In this document: piece after piece, positions 22,026 to 33,551 of the stretch | Numbering within the stretch: position 1 is the stretch's first letter | Layout: each line of letters opens with the position of its first letter | Assembly: GCA_004380135.1 (NCBI GenBank) | Contig: QXCR01000015.1 | Location: 124,001 to 188,000, forward strand | DNA length: 64,000 nucleotides | Reading direction: 5' to 3' | Origin: Stemphylium vesicarium | Taxonomy: Eukaryota; Ascomycota; Dothideomycetes; Pleosporales; Pleosporaceae | Made by a program: the position numbers and the translations under genes | Notes under the pieces: model-generated | What the model was told of the DNA's origin: nothing | What the model saw: the letters and a program-made list of their open reading frames with translations, nothing else | The model's database searches: none

Positions 22026-23751
22026 ATGCAACTGGGGGCCGATCCACTGAAAAACCCTATTCGTCCTGACCCCCAAAAGCAATATTGCGACCTTCAAAAA
22101 ACGGTGATGAATGAACGACGACCACCTTGCGAAAGCATTTGCAGTCTGGTGGCACGTGTGAAAATGTCGGACGACGCGGCTGATGTCGTTCCAGATCCTT
22201 TCGCGCCGCAAACTCATGTACCACATTCAGCCTTGAGCCGGAACACAATTCATAGCAGCGAACACGATAACTCCCTATTCGAAAAGTTTTTTGGCTCCCC
22301 AGCCTTCTGCGCATGGTCTTCAGGTAGTAGATCCTGGCAGTTGCACTGCTATGGAGAGCCGGGGTGTGGCAAAGTGAGTTCCTAGGAATCTAGCAGAGCG
22401 CGCCGCTTATCATAATAGACGAGCGTGGCCGCTTTTACTGCCAATCACTTGCCATGTAGCATAAATGGGAAAAGGACGGCTATCGCATCGGTTTCCATCA
22501 CTCAACATGTGTGGTCGACATCGTTGGATTTCATCGAGGATCTTTTCCAGCTCATATATTCTGAACTTGACGCCAAGCCTGATGCAGCCTATAAAGCATA
22601 TCAGCGTGCGTGTCACTCTGAAATTCGGGAGCTGAGCGGATCCAAAAGCTGATTGGAGCTTTGAGCGGCGTCGCCTCCGACGCTTGCAAATTTCTCATCC
22701 TCGATGGATACGATCGCATCAACGAAGCCTTACAGCCGGCTGTGGATGCACACCTATCCACTTTGAATCTCAGCAAATTTAAGGTGATGACGACTTGGAG
22801 AGTTCCCGTCTTCTCCACATCTCTCGATAGAAAATGCGATGAATGCGGGCAGACGTACATGGAGCTTTGGTGGGAATGTCTGAGTTGCAATGTGTTCGAC
22901 CTGTGTTACGGCTGTAAAACGGAGGACCACCTAGAGCAAGACCACAAATGCCCAGTAGATGTTACAGTGCAAGCAGTGAGAGAAAGTTGCTATGCATAAG
23001 CTGATGTCTTCTTGTGTATGTAGCTGTCGTGGTAGCCTTATATAGGGCTATTACGATGGTGTGTTTACATGACGTATCGATGATCGCGATAGGTGCAGCA
23101 GGTGCTGCTCAAGAGCAGGAGGAACCATCTCTCCACCACGTGGCACACGAATGTCCTTCCCCATAAACTGTCACAGTAGATGGTCTCGGGGAAACCTATC
23201 AGTATGTCAGTATCAAGTTGGGCGATTTTGACATCGAGAGCCTGCTCGGAAAGAAACTGAGCATGCACTATCCCGACATCCAACTAGAGATTGCGAATCA
23301 GCTCGTCACCTACATCACGTCCAAAGCTGGTGGCAGCTTAACACTTTCATTACTGTACCTGGAAGAGGTCTTTGCCGAGGACCAAAACTCCACTACTTTC
23401 AGTGTAGATAGATTCGACGACAGGCTGCCCAGGGATGTCATTGCTTATTTCGACACTGAGATGAAGTTCATTGAACGTAAACCGGTGCCTCAACGCTTGC
23501 CACCACTACTTGCAATTGCTGCCGCTGCAGGCCATCGGTATGGTATTCTTCTAGAAGAACTTGAAGGGTGTATACGCCTCGCTCAAAGCACATGTGGGAA
23601 TTTAGATTACCCTAGATCTGTTGAAGACGTCTTGACTGCAGCGAATGGATGGCTTACAGAGGCTCGCTTCCAAAACCGAAGAGTAGACATCTGCTGCAAG
23701 CCGGCGTTTTCCCTATTTGTGCAAGAGAAGTACAATGACTCATTGACATGA
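22026..23751 (+). pseudogene. NACHT-type P-loop NTPase with ZZ zinc finger, disrupted
   Basis: NLR-like gene in pieces. The first part ends in a Walker A motif (LHCYGEPGCGK) at 22373, followed by a probable ~50-nt intron whose exact end is unclear. Next comes INGKRTAIASVSITQHVWST, with a frameshift near 22633. Walker B-like KFLILDGYDRI and KVMTTWRVPVFSTSL follow. Then there is a ZZ-type zinc finger (CDECGQ..WWECLSCNVFDLCYGCKTEDH). At 22960 the frame is cut by a 216-bp element; removing it with one target duplication rejoins CPVDG and LGETYQYVSIKLGDFDIESL exactly. A TGA at 23749 interrupts the tail. Such proteins are STAND-type immune or incompatibility switches. Confidence 0.75.
22960..23175 (+). 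mobile_element. solo-LTR-like element, copy 1
   Basis: 216 bp that starts TGTTACAGTG and ends GTCACA, flanked by the perfect 5-bp duplication GTAGA (22955-22959 and 23176-23180). TG..CA ends and a 5-bp target duplication are LTR hallmarks. It has no coding capacity. It is related along its whole length to 42356-42577. Confidence 0.85.
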
Positions 23752-23901
23752 GCGAGTCGCCAGGTTAACCCTACCGCAGAGGGAAGGTATGGTGCCGTCA
23801 CATCAGAGCGATACCAAGATATCTCACCAACCGAAACGCCTGATCTCTTACGAAGCACCTTCGACTCGCTAGCAAGCGAAAGGCCTCCCCCAACCCCGTT
23901 C

Positions 23902-26315
23902 ATGAGCCTCGAAAACGGTCTTGGCATCCGTGAGCTTGACGGTAGATTTGATAGGGCATTGTTCCTCAGCAAAGACGAGAAACTTGTCCAGTCGCCACCT
24001 CAGCTAAACAGCACCGAAGACGTACCAAAACCGGCTCAGGGCCTCTTTCCGAACCATATACCCGGAAGGGAAGTCACGCAAACGGAGACGACAGCAACTC
24101 GGTCGTCAATGCGAGTGTGCGATTTTTGCGTCAGCAATATATTAGAGTCCGCTGCATCCTCTGGCCAACATCGTGTTTCCATCGATCGTGCAGATGCTCC
24201 TTTAAGTCAATGCACATTTTGTTCGTCACTCTACGCCAACATGAGAGACTCATTGAACACCGAAAAGTGGCCATGGTATCACTGGACATTTTGAGCACTA
24301 CCGCGCGGCAGGGAGCTCAGAGGATCAATGATGTTACGGTTTTGGTCTTCTCATCCCATCCTTCCAAACAAATCCTTTCGATTTTTACCAGGAGCCGATC
24401 TGGATATACCTCCGCCTAAGAATTTGCACCACTCAACAGATCCAAAAGAAAGCGGGGGGACTCAAATCAACAAATGGATAGAGACGTGCATGCGCGATCA
24501 TCAAGGCTGCCGTGAATCCTGGCACGCCCAGCGCTCCAATTCCTTCCTACCCACACGACTTCTGGATGTTGACACTGGAGATGACAGTATTGTCCGCTTG
24601 GTAGATACCAAAACAACGAAAGCCAAGGGCCCGTACTGTACGTTGAGTCACGTATGGGGATCGGGAGAGAAGTTGTTTCTCATCACCACCGTGTGGAACA
24701 TGGCAAAGCATCTGATAACAGGCATTTCCCTGGACGAGCTTCCACCCAACTTCCAACAGGCAATACAGGTGACGCGCATCTTGAAGGTGCGCTATATCTG
24801 AATCGATAGCCTCACCATTGTGCAGAAACCTTTCGGTGACTTTGCAGAAGAGGCGGGTCTCATGCATAAGGTGTATCGGTACTCGTATTGTAATATTGTT
24901 GCAGCGAACTCAAAGGAAGCATACCGTGGGCTTTTCCGAAGACGCATACCTCACGAAATCTTTTCAGCAGAATTTCAGGGTACTAATGCGGCTCAGCACT
25001 TGGGTAAGAAGACTTGGAAGATTGTCCCGGCGGACTTTTGGGGAAAAGAGCTTTTGAGCTCTTCCATATATTCTCGTGGATGGGTCTTCCAAGGTAAGTA
25101 GAGTCCATCGCTCCTTTTTGGCATCCCCTCCGCTAGACTATCTCGGTTGACCAGAAGCTAATTTTGAAACCAAAAGAGCGCATCCTCTCTCCTCGTCTCC
25201 TCGACTTCACGAGACATCAGATCTTTTGGGACTGTGGTACGCTATCAGCCTGTGAAGTCTTTTCAAATGGCCTCCCATATTCCCTCGACTATAAAGCGAG
25301 CACAGATCGATATTGGAGAGGACGGCTAGTCAAAAGCACGGTCACAGCCAGCGCCTTAAGTGGTGTCAACGACAACGAGAGCTCATACACTTTCTGGACG
25401 TCCGCGGTACAGAATTATACGGAATGCGATCTAACTAATCAAGATGACAAGACCGTTGCAATCTGGAGCATCGCGAAGTTGCTGCGCGATTTCATGGGGG
25501 AAGAATACGCTGTGGGTATGTGGTCTCAGGCGCTCGAGGAGCAAATGGCCTAGAGAGTGCGGGATAACAAATCATGTGAGAGAATGCCGGAGCTTGATGC
25601 CAAAATCCCCAGCTGGTCATGGGCCAATGTGAAAGGATCTGTTGTGACTCAAAACCGACTGGCCATACGATCATACAAAATCACAGATCACATCGGAGCC
25701 GTTGTCAAATTCACCGTCAAAGAAGATACCAGGCAAGGTGATAAAGAGCCTCTGTTGGAGAGCAGAGCATTAGCACTAAAGACCAACATCAATCTCGGAC
25801 GGCTGACGACTGTGCAAGAGGACAAGTACCATCTTCAAGTCCCGAACGAAACCTCTAGCGACGCAATCAGGATGGATGCCTTTCCCGACACTCCACTAGC
25901 TACTACAGACAACGATCTTCACCAATACGCATTCATTATCCTTGCTGCATCGCCAACTTTGCAACGCGCTCTCGGCCCCCAGTCAACCTGGCCTTCTCCC
26001 TCCGAAGCTTCTCAGACGTACTCAGGTATAGGGCTTCTCCTCATCACACACTCTGCCTGTATTTCCTACCAGGAGCAGCTCTACCATGAATACAAGAGCT
26101 CAATAGCAGGCGCAAAGCCATCCCGGAAACAAGAATGGCGCTTAAATGCTTTCGAGAGACTGATGTTGCAGCAGTCAGAGAGAGTCATGAAAATGGGAGA
26201 AAAAATTGCAAGCGTATATCGGCGGGTCGGAGCGCTACAGTTCCGCGACTTGGGTGAGAAAGATTTCAACTTTCTGACGGACGGCGAGCAACGGAGAAAT
26301 ATTTGGTTGGAGTGA
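23902..26315 (+). pseudogene. HET-domain gene, disrupted
   Basis: Heterokaryon-incompatibility (HET) domain protein. Motifs are a Cys-containing N-terminal part (CDFCVSNILESA), YCTLSHVWG, then LPPNFQQAIQVTRILKVRYI followed by IDSLTIVQ, and a later SRGWVFQ joined by an 83-bp intron (25094-25176) to ERILSPRLLDF. The frame has TGA at 24292, TGA at 24799 and TAG at 25551. In the family the 24799 position is Trp (YIWIDSLCI-type) and the 25551 position is also commonly Trp, so TGG-to-stop changes are likely. HET proteins trigger cell death on non-self fusion. The start is uncertain: the same frame is open back to the NACHT gene except for the TGA at 23749. Confidence 0.75.
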
Positions 26316-27154
26316 AAGGTGTATTGCGTACGGCACATCGCCACACCTGCCAATACGAGAGATTCTTCAACGACGAACAATACTCATTCTCTTCAATCCA
26401 GATCTTGTTCCATCTCACACTCTCATCTTTCTGCCTCATTCCCCACTGCAATTGAGCAGCTGGGTATCTAAACCAGCCACCTCGAACAGTAGAAACCGGC
26501 CCAGTGCAACAATGTATGGGGATGGCAAGCTGCAATCCTGTATGGGAAGAAGTGTGCGACAGAGTGTTAGAGTACCTCTTCTTGCGATATGGCTGCAAGA
26601 ATCCTTCGCAATGCAGCTCTAGAGTGACTCGGTGAAAACTGTTTCATTTCTACCCACATCAAGACTTAAGTCGATGCTGAGGAGCTGGAATCTGTGACAC
26701 AAACATGACGTTGAGCACTGCTCGCTCCCGTGGATGCGGTCGCGTGTCGTATCCGAACCCGTGCTTACCACTAAGTGTCTTGATCGGAGCCCCAGCGACG
26801 CACAGATTGGCGGTGTGCAAGGCAAATTGGAGTCATTCCCGCGTTAGATTTCCGAGAGGCAGCTCACTGTTGCTGATGAGTATGAGTTTTGCAGGGCCTT
26901 CGACTACAAAGTTGCGAAAATTGTTTAGAGTCGCAACAAAGGCGAAAAGTAGAATTTCGAATCCAGATCCTAGGCCTGATAGGTGTCACCGCCACAAATG
27001 CAGTCCGTGGACGAGAGCCGACGTGATGGAAATCTAGACGTCTCAATGGCTTTTGTCAAGGTCAACGGATACCTTGTACTCCAAGTTCTGGAAGAACAAT
27101 ACTTCTTCCTCGAGGCTCTCGCAAGCGAAAGCGTTCAATGAAAAAGATGGTCGC
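26316..27154. other. intergenic
   Basis: About 0.8 kb between the HET pseudogene and the U2 gene. No gene is recognised. Confidence 0.45.
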
Positions 27155-27390
27155 GTCAGCCTACGGTAGTGCAGATGTAGGCGACACTGTGCCGATGAGT
27201 ATAAGCAAGCCCAGTGACACATCAGCGGGTTCCAAAAATAAGAATAATCTTGAATGCTTCCTTGGAAGCGTTTCTTCATGGATGTTAGCGCGGGACCTTG
27301 AAAGATAGAGGCTGTTGGAGCTTACCAGAGATTAAACTGAAAAGAACAGATACTACACTTGATCTAAGCCAAAAGGCAAAGCTTGGAAAC
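27155..27390 (-). ncRNA. U2: U2 spliceosomal snRNA, apparently intron-containing
   Basis: On the minus strand the 5' part carries TTTGCCTTTTGGCTTAGATC, then AAGTGTAGTATCTGTTC and TTTTCAGTTTAATCTCTG: the U2 5' domain with the GTAGTA branch-point-pairing site. The Sm-like site ATTTTTGG is at 27232-27239. The 3' hairpin GCCTAC..GTAGGC, with loop ATCTGCACTACC, matches U2 stem-loop IV. Between CTCTG (27326) and AAACGCTTCCAAGGAAGC (27273) lies a 52-nt insert with intron signals; removing it puts the stem IIa hairpin where U2 needs it. The mature length would be about 180 nt. The ends are approximate. Confidence 0.9.
27274..27325 (-). other. probable spliceosomal intron inside U2
   Basis: 52 nt that begins GTAAGC, has a GCTAAC branch-type sequence about 12 nt before its end, and ends AAG. 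Its removal joins CTG to AAA, the same junction found in yeast U2 (CTGAAA before stem IIa). Confidence 0.8.
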
Positions 27391-28145
27391 GTTAGCAATT
27401 GATCAAGAGAATGTCGACCTTGTGAGATAGACAGTACGGGTAGAGTCAGGATAACTTACAGAGCTAAGGAGTGTAGAGGGGACGGTGGTGGGCGGGGTTA
27501 TATAGATGCTATGGGCTTGGCAAAACTAGCGCACACGTGATTTACTAGCGCGCGGCAGCCTGGTCAGAGCGCCTGTTCGCGGCTGAACTCCGGCAGTCGA
27601 GCCGCCGAGCGACCAGCGGACGCAGCAGTCAGGAGCGGCACTATCGACAAGACAGCTTTATGTCAAGTTGTGCTCTGACGCATACAACTACTACCACTGA
27701 ATCTACTCCCGCCCGGACCAATCTAATTATGAGCATCCAGGCTGACTCATACATAGAGTGTTAACAATTACAGCTGGAGGCGATCCACAGGGTGGCTCCG
27801 CCGTGTCGCTGGAATGCCAGACAGGTTTCCATCATACTCACTCGCCCTCAATGCAGCTTTCAATGACGAGCGCAGACAAGAAGATTTAGACGGCAGTCTG
27901 GTCGAAGGCATTGACGATTTGCGACATTTCGGACGGCTCCGAAAACATAATCAATTCAGCACTGCATGTGTGTAGGTAGAATTCGTACAACTGTCGTCGG
28001 AAAAGCATTAAGTCGTGACACGAATCGATGTCATTTCTACATTGACATCGTTCCAGGGACTGAATACAAGCCGATCATCTTTTCCACAGTCTGTTCAAAT
28101 ATGTCCCCCGCCCTCCAAAGCCTTTGAGTGAGATCACTCGCCGAC
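27391..28145. other. U2 upstream region
   Basis: About 0.75 kb. A TATATAA sequence lies on the minus strand at 27498-27504, roughly 110 nt upstream of the U2 5' end. No gene is seen. Confidence 0.4.
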
Positions 28146-28891
28146 TCACTTCCTCCGCCTCGTCGCGCGCACCGGTCTCCCACTCACCGTCCTAAGCCTA
28201 ACCTTCAACTTCACCAGACGCTGCTTCTTCTTGTCCTGGTCCACAGCTCGTGTCTGCCGCCCATTCATCTCCATCGGTTCCCCATCAACTGCTGAGCCCA
28301 AGGAAATTGCAGCCGCATGTTCACGAGCCCGGAACTCGCAGCATAAAAATGCCGCCTCCTCGCAGAACCAATGAAAGCTCTGAGAAAATCCCGCCTCCTC
28401 TGTCGTATGATATTCTCGTCCCTCTATGAGTGTGCTTTCGCCGTGGAGTAGTCGCGTCGCCCAGCTGTTGTCGCCCCATTTGATCTCCATGGCCAGCTTT
28501 CCCGCATCAAGACCAGTTTCCGTTCCGTGGTAGACATTGTCGCAATTATTTTCATCATACAAGGACTGGGGTGTCGCGATGCCGGCAGCCGATGATCCCG
28601 GTAGCAGCTCCACGGTGCGAAGGCGTGGACTAATAGCAAAGAGGAAGAGCGGGCTGCGGAGCAAGAAACAGAGGTCATCTACCGTGAGAGTTAGTATGAG
28701 TCAAGACAAAGGCCTTGGCACTCACCGAGAAGCTGGTCGTGGTAGTATGTCGGTAGATTCTGGGGCAGCTCATTCAGCACTTGCTGAAGGCGGTCGCGCA
28801 ATGAATCCTCCTTCGCGACGTCCGGTGTGGGTGGCGGCGTCCGAAGTCCGCTTCGCGTCTTTCGTGTTGGATTCGGAGTGGGATTTCTCAT
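28146..28891 (-). CDS. hypothetical protein
   Basis: Two exons, 28891-28726 and 28678-28146, give 232 residues. The intron is 47 bp (GTGAGT..TAG). Joining the exons gives YYHDQLLDDLCFLLRSP, a smooth helical segment. The N-terminus is Pro/Thr-rich and the C-terminus is strongly basic (RLVKLKVRLRTVSGRPVRAT, RRRK). No family is recognised. The basic tail might be a nuclear signal; that is inference. Confidence 0.65.
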
Positions 28892-29476
28892 TTCGCTATC
28901 GCAGAGGCTGTGTTCGTGTCGCTGTTATCCCTATAGGCTGCGGAGTGGAAGTGAGAAACAGAAAATCGGAGCGCGACTAGTAGGAGTGAGAGAAAAACAC
29001 TCATGCAGAGTATGGCTGGAGACTGAGCTTAGGTTTCGCTTACTTTGACACAATAGGTTACAGCTCATAATTGCGGCGTGTACCGCCTTCCGATGAATTG
29101 AAGGTGAAGGCGTTGTGCCGCTACAGGCACGGCACTAAGTATTACCACAGACAACGGGCTGGCCTTGATTCTATCACTCTTTCCCATGCCCAGAAATGCG
29201 AACCCGCAACTAAATGTTTCTGCTTAGCCCTCACCTCCGCTGCAATTTCTTCGTCCATATAGCTTTCCGGATCATGGTGTGCAGGTGGTGTAACGTATGA
29301 AGGTACAATCCGCCAGTACCTCTGCCCTAAACATAGTGAAAGAAGAAACCCGCAGTCCAACCTAGCTAGATACCCTCCCCAGCAACGATATCCTCCGCCA
29401 CACTTCCCTCCATCGACCCCGAGTCCAGGTCCGACAGATACAAAGCTTTCAGGTCCCCCCTGGGCGACTGAGGAGT
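28892..29476. other. intergenic
   Basis: 585 bp upstream of one leftward gene and downstream of the next. Nothing is recognised. Confidence 0.45.
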
Positions 29477-30294
29477 CTATCCCAACGCCTTGTCAACCGC
29501 CTCATCAAATCCCTCCCTGCACCGCTGCATCATGCCCCAATCGCGCATCGGATCCTTGCCCTTACCCTCGCAAAGCTCACCCGTGAAGAACTCATGGACA
29601 ACGCCGACCCCGCGCGCTCCAAGACACATGTAAAACTGTGAACCCCGATGTCCAATGCAATTGAAAATATCAGTGAGAGTAGAGAGACCATCGGGACCGA
29701 AGGCGCCCTTGCGACCCGAAGTGATAATGCTGTTAGTGATGCTTTCTACAAGATCTGTGTTAGCGCGGGCCATGTGAAGTGAGCGTGAGATTGAGGGTGA
29801 AGACACATACTACTGATGTTAATGAGAAGATTAGGGTTGTTGGTCCACCGCTCAGTCAAGCTCTCCGACAATAGAAGGTACACGCGATCAAACACCATCT
29901 CGCGCGTGATGCAGGTCAGCGGCTCTGGGTATACTTTTGGGACGTACAGATACGACGGTGTTGGCTGTGAGATAAGTGTGGGCAAATGGCTTGTTGGCGG
30001 GTACAGATATCGGTCGTCTCGCTGCTGCCGCCACTCATGCTTCATGTACTGGGCGTTGTATGCACCGCAAGGATGAACTTGCAGGGTCGCTGGCATGTAT
30101 TCTGGGTGCGCTGGCGATCGGATAGGCGGATAATGCGCAAATTGCGGGCGAGGTGGTGCTGATTCTGGTGATGGCGAGTGGCTTGGGATCCCCGGGGTGA
30201 CTTGGAGTGGGTTATGCATCTTGAACTGATAGAGCTGTTTGAGTGCTTCCTCAGTTGCCTGCGACATGAGGGGGAAGTTTGGGGGGTCATGCAT
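29477..30294 (-). CDS. hypothetical protein
   Basis: Two exons, 30294-29811 and 29754-29477, give 253 residues. The intron is 56 bp (GTATGT..CAG, with GCTAAC just before the end). The first 100 residues are Pro/Ser-rich. The rest reads as a folded helical domain (MVFDRVYLLLSESLTERW, NLLINIS then NLVESITNSIITSGRKGAFG). No known family is recognised. Confidence 0.6.
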
Positions 30295-30593
30295 GGCGGG
30301 GATAGAGCTGGGAGCGCTGTTAGGGAGTTTATTCGTTGGTTAGAAATCGCAGTTAGAATATGGGTTGATCGATCGGCTCTGCGGGTTGAGGTTGAGTGAG
30401 GAGCGGATGGCGGAAGAGAGGGAGAGGTTGAGGTTGAGGTTAATGGAAGTGGGAACTGGAAGTGACTGGAGGTTGATCGTGCCCGCCCAAACGTTGGTGA
30501 ATGCGAATGCATGTACGTTTTGGGCACTGATGAAAGGAAGCATCGAGATTTTCAGCTCGAGAACAATATGGTAGTACCGAATAGCGAAGATGC

Positions 30594-31262
30594 TCAGTAT
30601 GCGCCAGCCTCCTCCTTAGGTATGAGGCCCTGGGCCCATGGGTTAATCATCTTCAAGTTGTCCTCTATCTCCTCCACCAGCATTTCATCTATTGAATCCC
30701 CGTTGGAATCGTATTCGCTCTCCATGTCATCATCCTCGTGGGGTCATCCTTCGATTGCATCGTTGTTTGTCTTTCGGTCACCCTCCTGGTTTGCACCTCC
30801 GTATGCGTCCTGGTATGTTATGCTGTCCCTTGCTCATCTACTTTCCCACCTTCATGTCCTTCAATGCCCTCCTCCTGGTCATCTATCTCCTCGCCCTCAC
30901 TCTCTTCCGTGCTCAAGAAAGACAGATAATGAAGTAGCTAGAAAGTCTTTCGCATTGTCTTCAACAAAGGTGGCGTCTTGAAGACGAAGGCGCAAAGGCT
31001 CCACATATTGGGTCTCGTGCTGGAGTGCGTGGTCAATTTTTGCAAGGAGGGCGGTGTATTCGTTACTGGCCGCCCGTTGCGCAACCGGTGTATGAGGAAC
31101 CTGCTTGGCCATTTTATTAAGAAAAAGTGTGTTTAATAGAGAATAAAGCGTAGAGTTAGAGTCATAGTCATGCGTGGCAGATACCGTGTACTTTGCAGAC
31201 TCGATTGATTGCAATAGTCTCACCGGCAGATCACAGACGTCGTAAGAGACTTCCCGGATCAT
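30594..31262 (-). CDS. hypothetical gene, structure unresolved, possibly decayed
   Basis: A clean frame opens MIREVSYDVCDLPVRLLQSI at 31262 and runs to HGRE at 30897. The sequence beyond it is acidic in other frames. It includes a C-terminal-looking segment (MESEYDSNGDSIDEMLVEEI) ending in a stop at 30594, but reaching it needs at least one intron and passes an in-frame TGA near 30740. It is either a multi-exon gene or a decayed one. Confidence 0.35.
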
Positions 31263-31647
31263 TTTGGCAGTCGATGGTGATATCGTATCTCTAGGTCGTG
31301 GTGTTGCTTCCAAAGTGGAGACGTAATTACGGAAATAGCACAGTGCTAGTCCCGAATCGTGCTGGCTCGGACCTCTCCGCGGCGCCAGTGGAGACCGGGA
31401 AGGGTCAACAGTGCATTCACTCCTGACAACCGCGCCCCCGTCGTATCCCTGACCCACGTCGCACCCCACAGCGACTTCTCTCGTTGCTGTTTACTGCGGA
31501 CCTTCACTCGCTAGCCGTCTGCGCTTTCTCTCGCTATCGATACATCTTCTCTACACCACATCCACCCCTCTGTCCCCGCAAAGCCGCAGCCTCGAGCTCG
31601 AATCCGCCGTTACCCGAGCGACGCCCGACGTCTCAGACCCAGCGACA
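31263..31647. promoter_or_regulatory. CHS7 upstream region
   Basis: 385 bp between a leftward hypothetical gene and CHS7. It should carry both promoters; no specific motif is claimed. Confidence 0.4.
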
Positions 31648-32751
31648 ATGGGCTTCGGCGATTTTCAGACGATATGCGAAAAGGCCGCGATACCGCTATG
31701 CGCCCTCGTCGGCCACCAGGAAATCAATAATGGCGTGGGCATTCAGACCAAGTGCTATGCCAGGACAATTGAGATTGCGAATACCCTCATCTTTGAGGTG
31801 GCCAACGACTTCATGCACATTCTGGCCCTAGTTATGACCGTCGTCATGATTATACATGTGCGCTCCAAGTTTACGGCTGTCGGTGCGTCGGCGAAATACA
31901 TTCTACACATACAAAAGCACATCCACTAATGCGCAACAGGCCGCAAGGAGATCACCACCTTCTTTTACATCTACTTGCTCCTTACCATTGTATCTCTCGT
32001 CCTCGATGCAGGCGTCGCTGCGCCCGGCTCTGCCCCGTACCCTTACATCGCCGCCGCCCAGAATGGCCTTGTATCCGCGCTATGCACAAGTCTTTTGATC
32101 AACGGTTTCGTCGGTTTCCAGCTTTACGAAGACGGCACCACCCTTTCCGTCTGGCTGCTGCGCCTCTGTTCGCTCACCATGTTCGTCGTGAGCGGTGCCA
32201 TCAACCTATTGACTTTCAAGGGCTGGGCTGGGCTAGACCCCAAGAATCCTGTCGGCATCTTTGTCGTCACATACATTGTCAGCGCCATTTTCCTGTTCAT
32301 CTATGTCGTCAGCCAGATCATTCTCGTCGTCGGCACACTGGAAGACCGCTGGCCACTTGGTGACATTTCCTTTGGCATCTTCTTCTTTGTCATTGGTCAG
32401 GTCATCTTGTACGTCTTCAGCGATACCATCTGCGACGGCGTACAGCACTACCTGGATGGCCTTTTCTTTGCCACTATCTGCAACCTGCTTGCTGTCATGA
32501 TGGTTTACAAGGTATGCGATCTATCTCCGTTAGTTGCGCCAGCCTCACTAACACCCACGCAGTACTGGGACTCCATCACCCGCGAAGATCTCGAATTCTC
32601 CGTCGGTGTCAAGCAACACAACTGGGAAATCAAAGAGCAATACCCCGAAGACGACAAGCGCGGTACCATGTACCAAGACTCCGATTATACGCCGTCGCTG
32701 TACCAGCAGCCACATACGCGCAACTCGCACTACTCTGCTGTCGGCTATTAG
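31648..32751 (+). CDS. CHS7: chitin synthase export chaperone
   Basis: Three exons, 31648-31882, 31940-32511 and 32563-32751, give 331 residues. It begins MGFGDFQTICEKAAIPLCAL, the conserved Chs7 opening with CALVGHQEINNGVGIQTKCY. Seven hydrophobic helices follow, including FFYIYLLLTIVSLVLDAGV and GIFFFVIGQVILYVFSDTIC. The tail is polar (EQYPEDDKRGTMYQDSDYTP). Family role: an ER chaperone needed for export of class IV chitin synthase (Chs3) to the surface. The introns are 57 and 51 bp. Confidence 0.95.
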
Positions 32752-33551
32752 CTTGCCATCCGATCCTTTCTGCTTTTACCTTTAAATGACCTACGTTTTG
32801 CATTGATTCCCACTATTATTCTCGGCATAAAATGGAGTTCGCGGCGCACATCTGCTTCGGCAAAAGGCTTACCCGCACTGTTTATAGCGTTACTGTATTC
32901 GCGATTGCGGCTTTGAGCGTGACAGGGGATGAATGGGCGAGAGCATTCGTGCTCCACACCCTGATGGATTATGACGTTATTAGCACCTAAATAGTAATAC
33001 TAACTCTGGAATTGATGCCAACCACTTCATGCACGTTATTTTTTCTCGCGTTCTTTCCGACGGTACATGGGAACGGAAACGCTCCGCCTGTAAGATCCAC
33101 CCATCTGGTAACCGATGCCAAGTAAGCTTCCCCAGCTTTCCACCCAGCATCAGTGGAAGTGTTTTCTTCCTCTTTTACCGTACATTTTCGTCCACGAGTT
33201 ATTTGATTCGGCTACTACCCCGGGTTTTGCCCAATGGAAAATACGCTAGTGATCGGGATCAACTGCTCCCCCGCATCATGACCGGCGCACCTTCGGACAT
33301 CGCTATCGGCATCCATCTATGCCCGATCGCGAATTGTCGGTGACTTTGCCTACGACGTACCATCTGACACCTTTTGTTAAGCCCATCACACAGCATGCAA
33401 TATCTCGTGTCCCTGCAGACCTGATCTTTATAAGTATTTACGCGCGTCCGGTCACCTTTGCTCTCAGCTTTCTGTTCTCCCTCGATCTGCATTTCCATTC
33501 TTAGTGTTTACCTACAATTCTCAGACTTTAAACGTCACCAACATCGAAACA
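32752..33551. other. intergenic
   Basis: 0.8 kb. It should hold the CHS7 3' end and the monooxygenase promoter. No other gene is seen. Confidence 0.5.

Noticed and set aside
22960..23175. Reading the 216-bp block as an intron of the NACHT gene
   Set aside because: The block starts TG and ends CA, is flanked by a 5-bp direct duplication, and recurs in an unrelated gene, so insertion explains it better.
30511..30981. A rightward 156-residue frame
   Set aside because: It lies antisense to a better supported leftward gene and is Ser/Leu/Pro low-complexity typical of a shadow frame.
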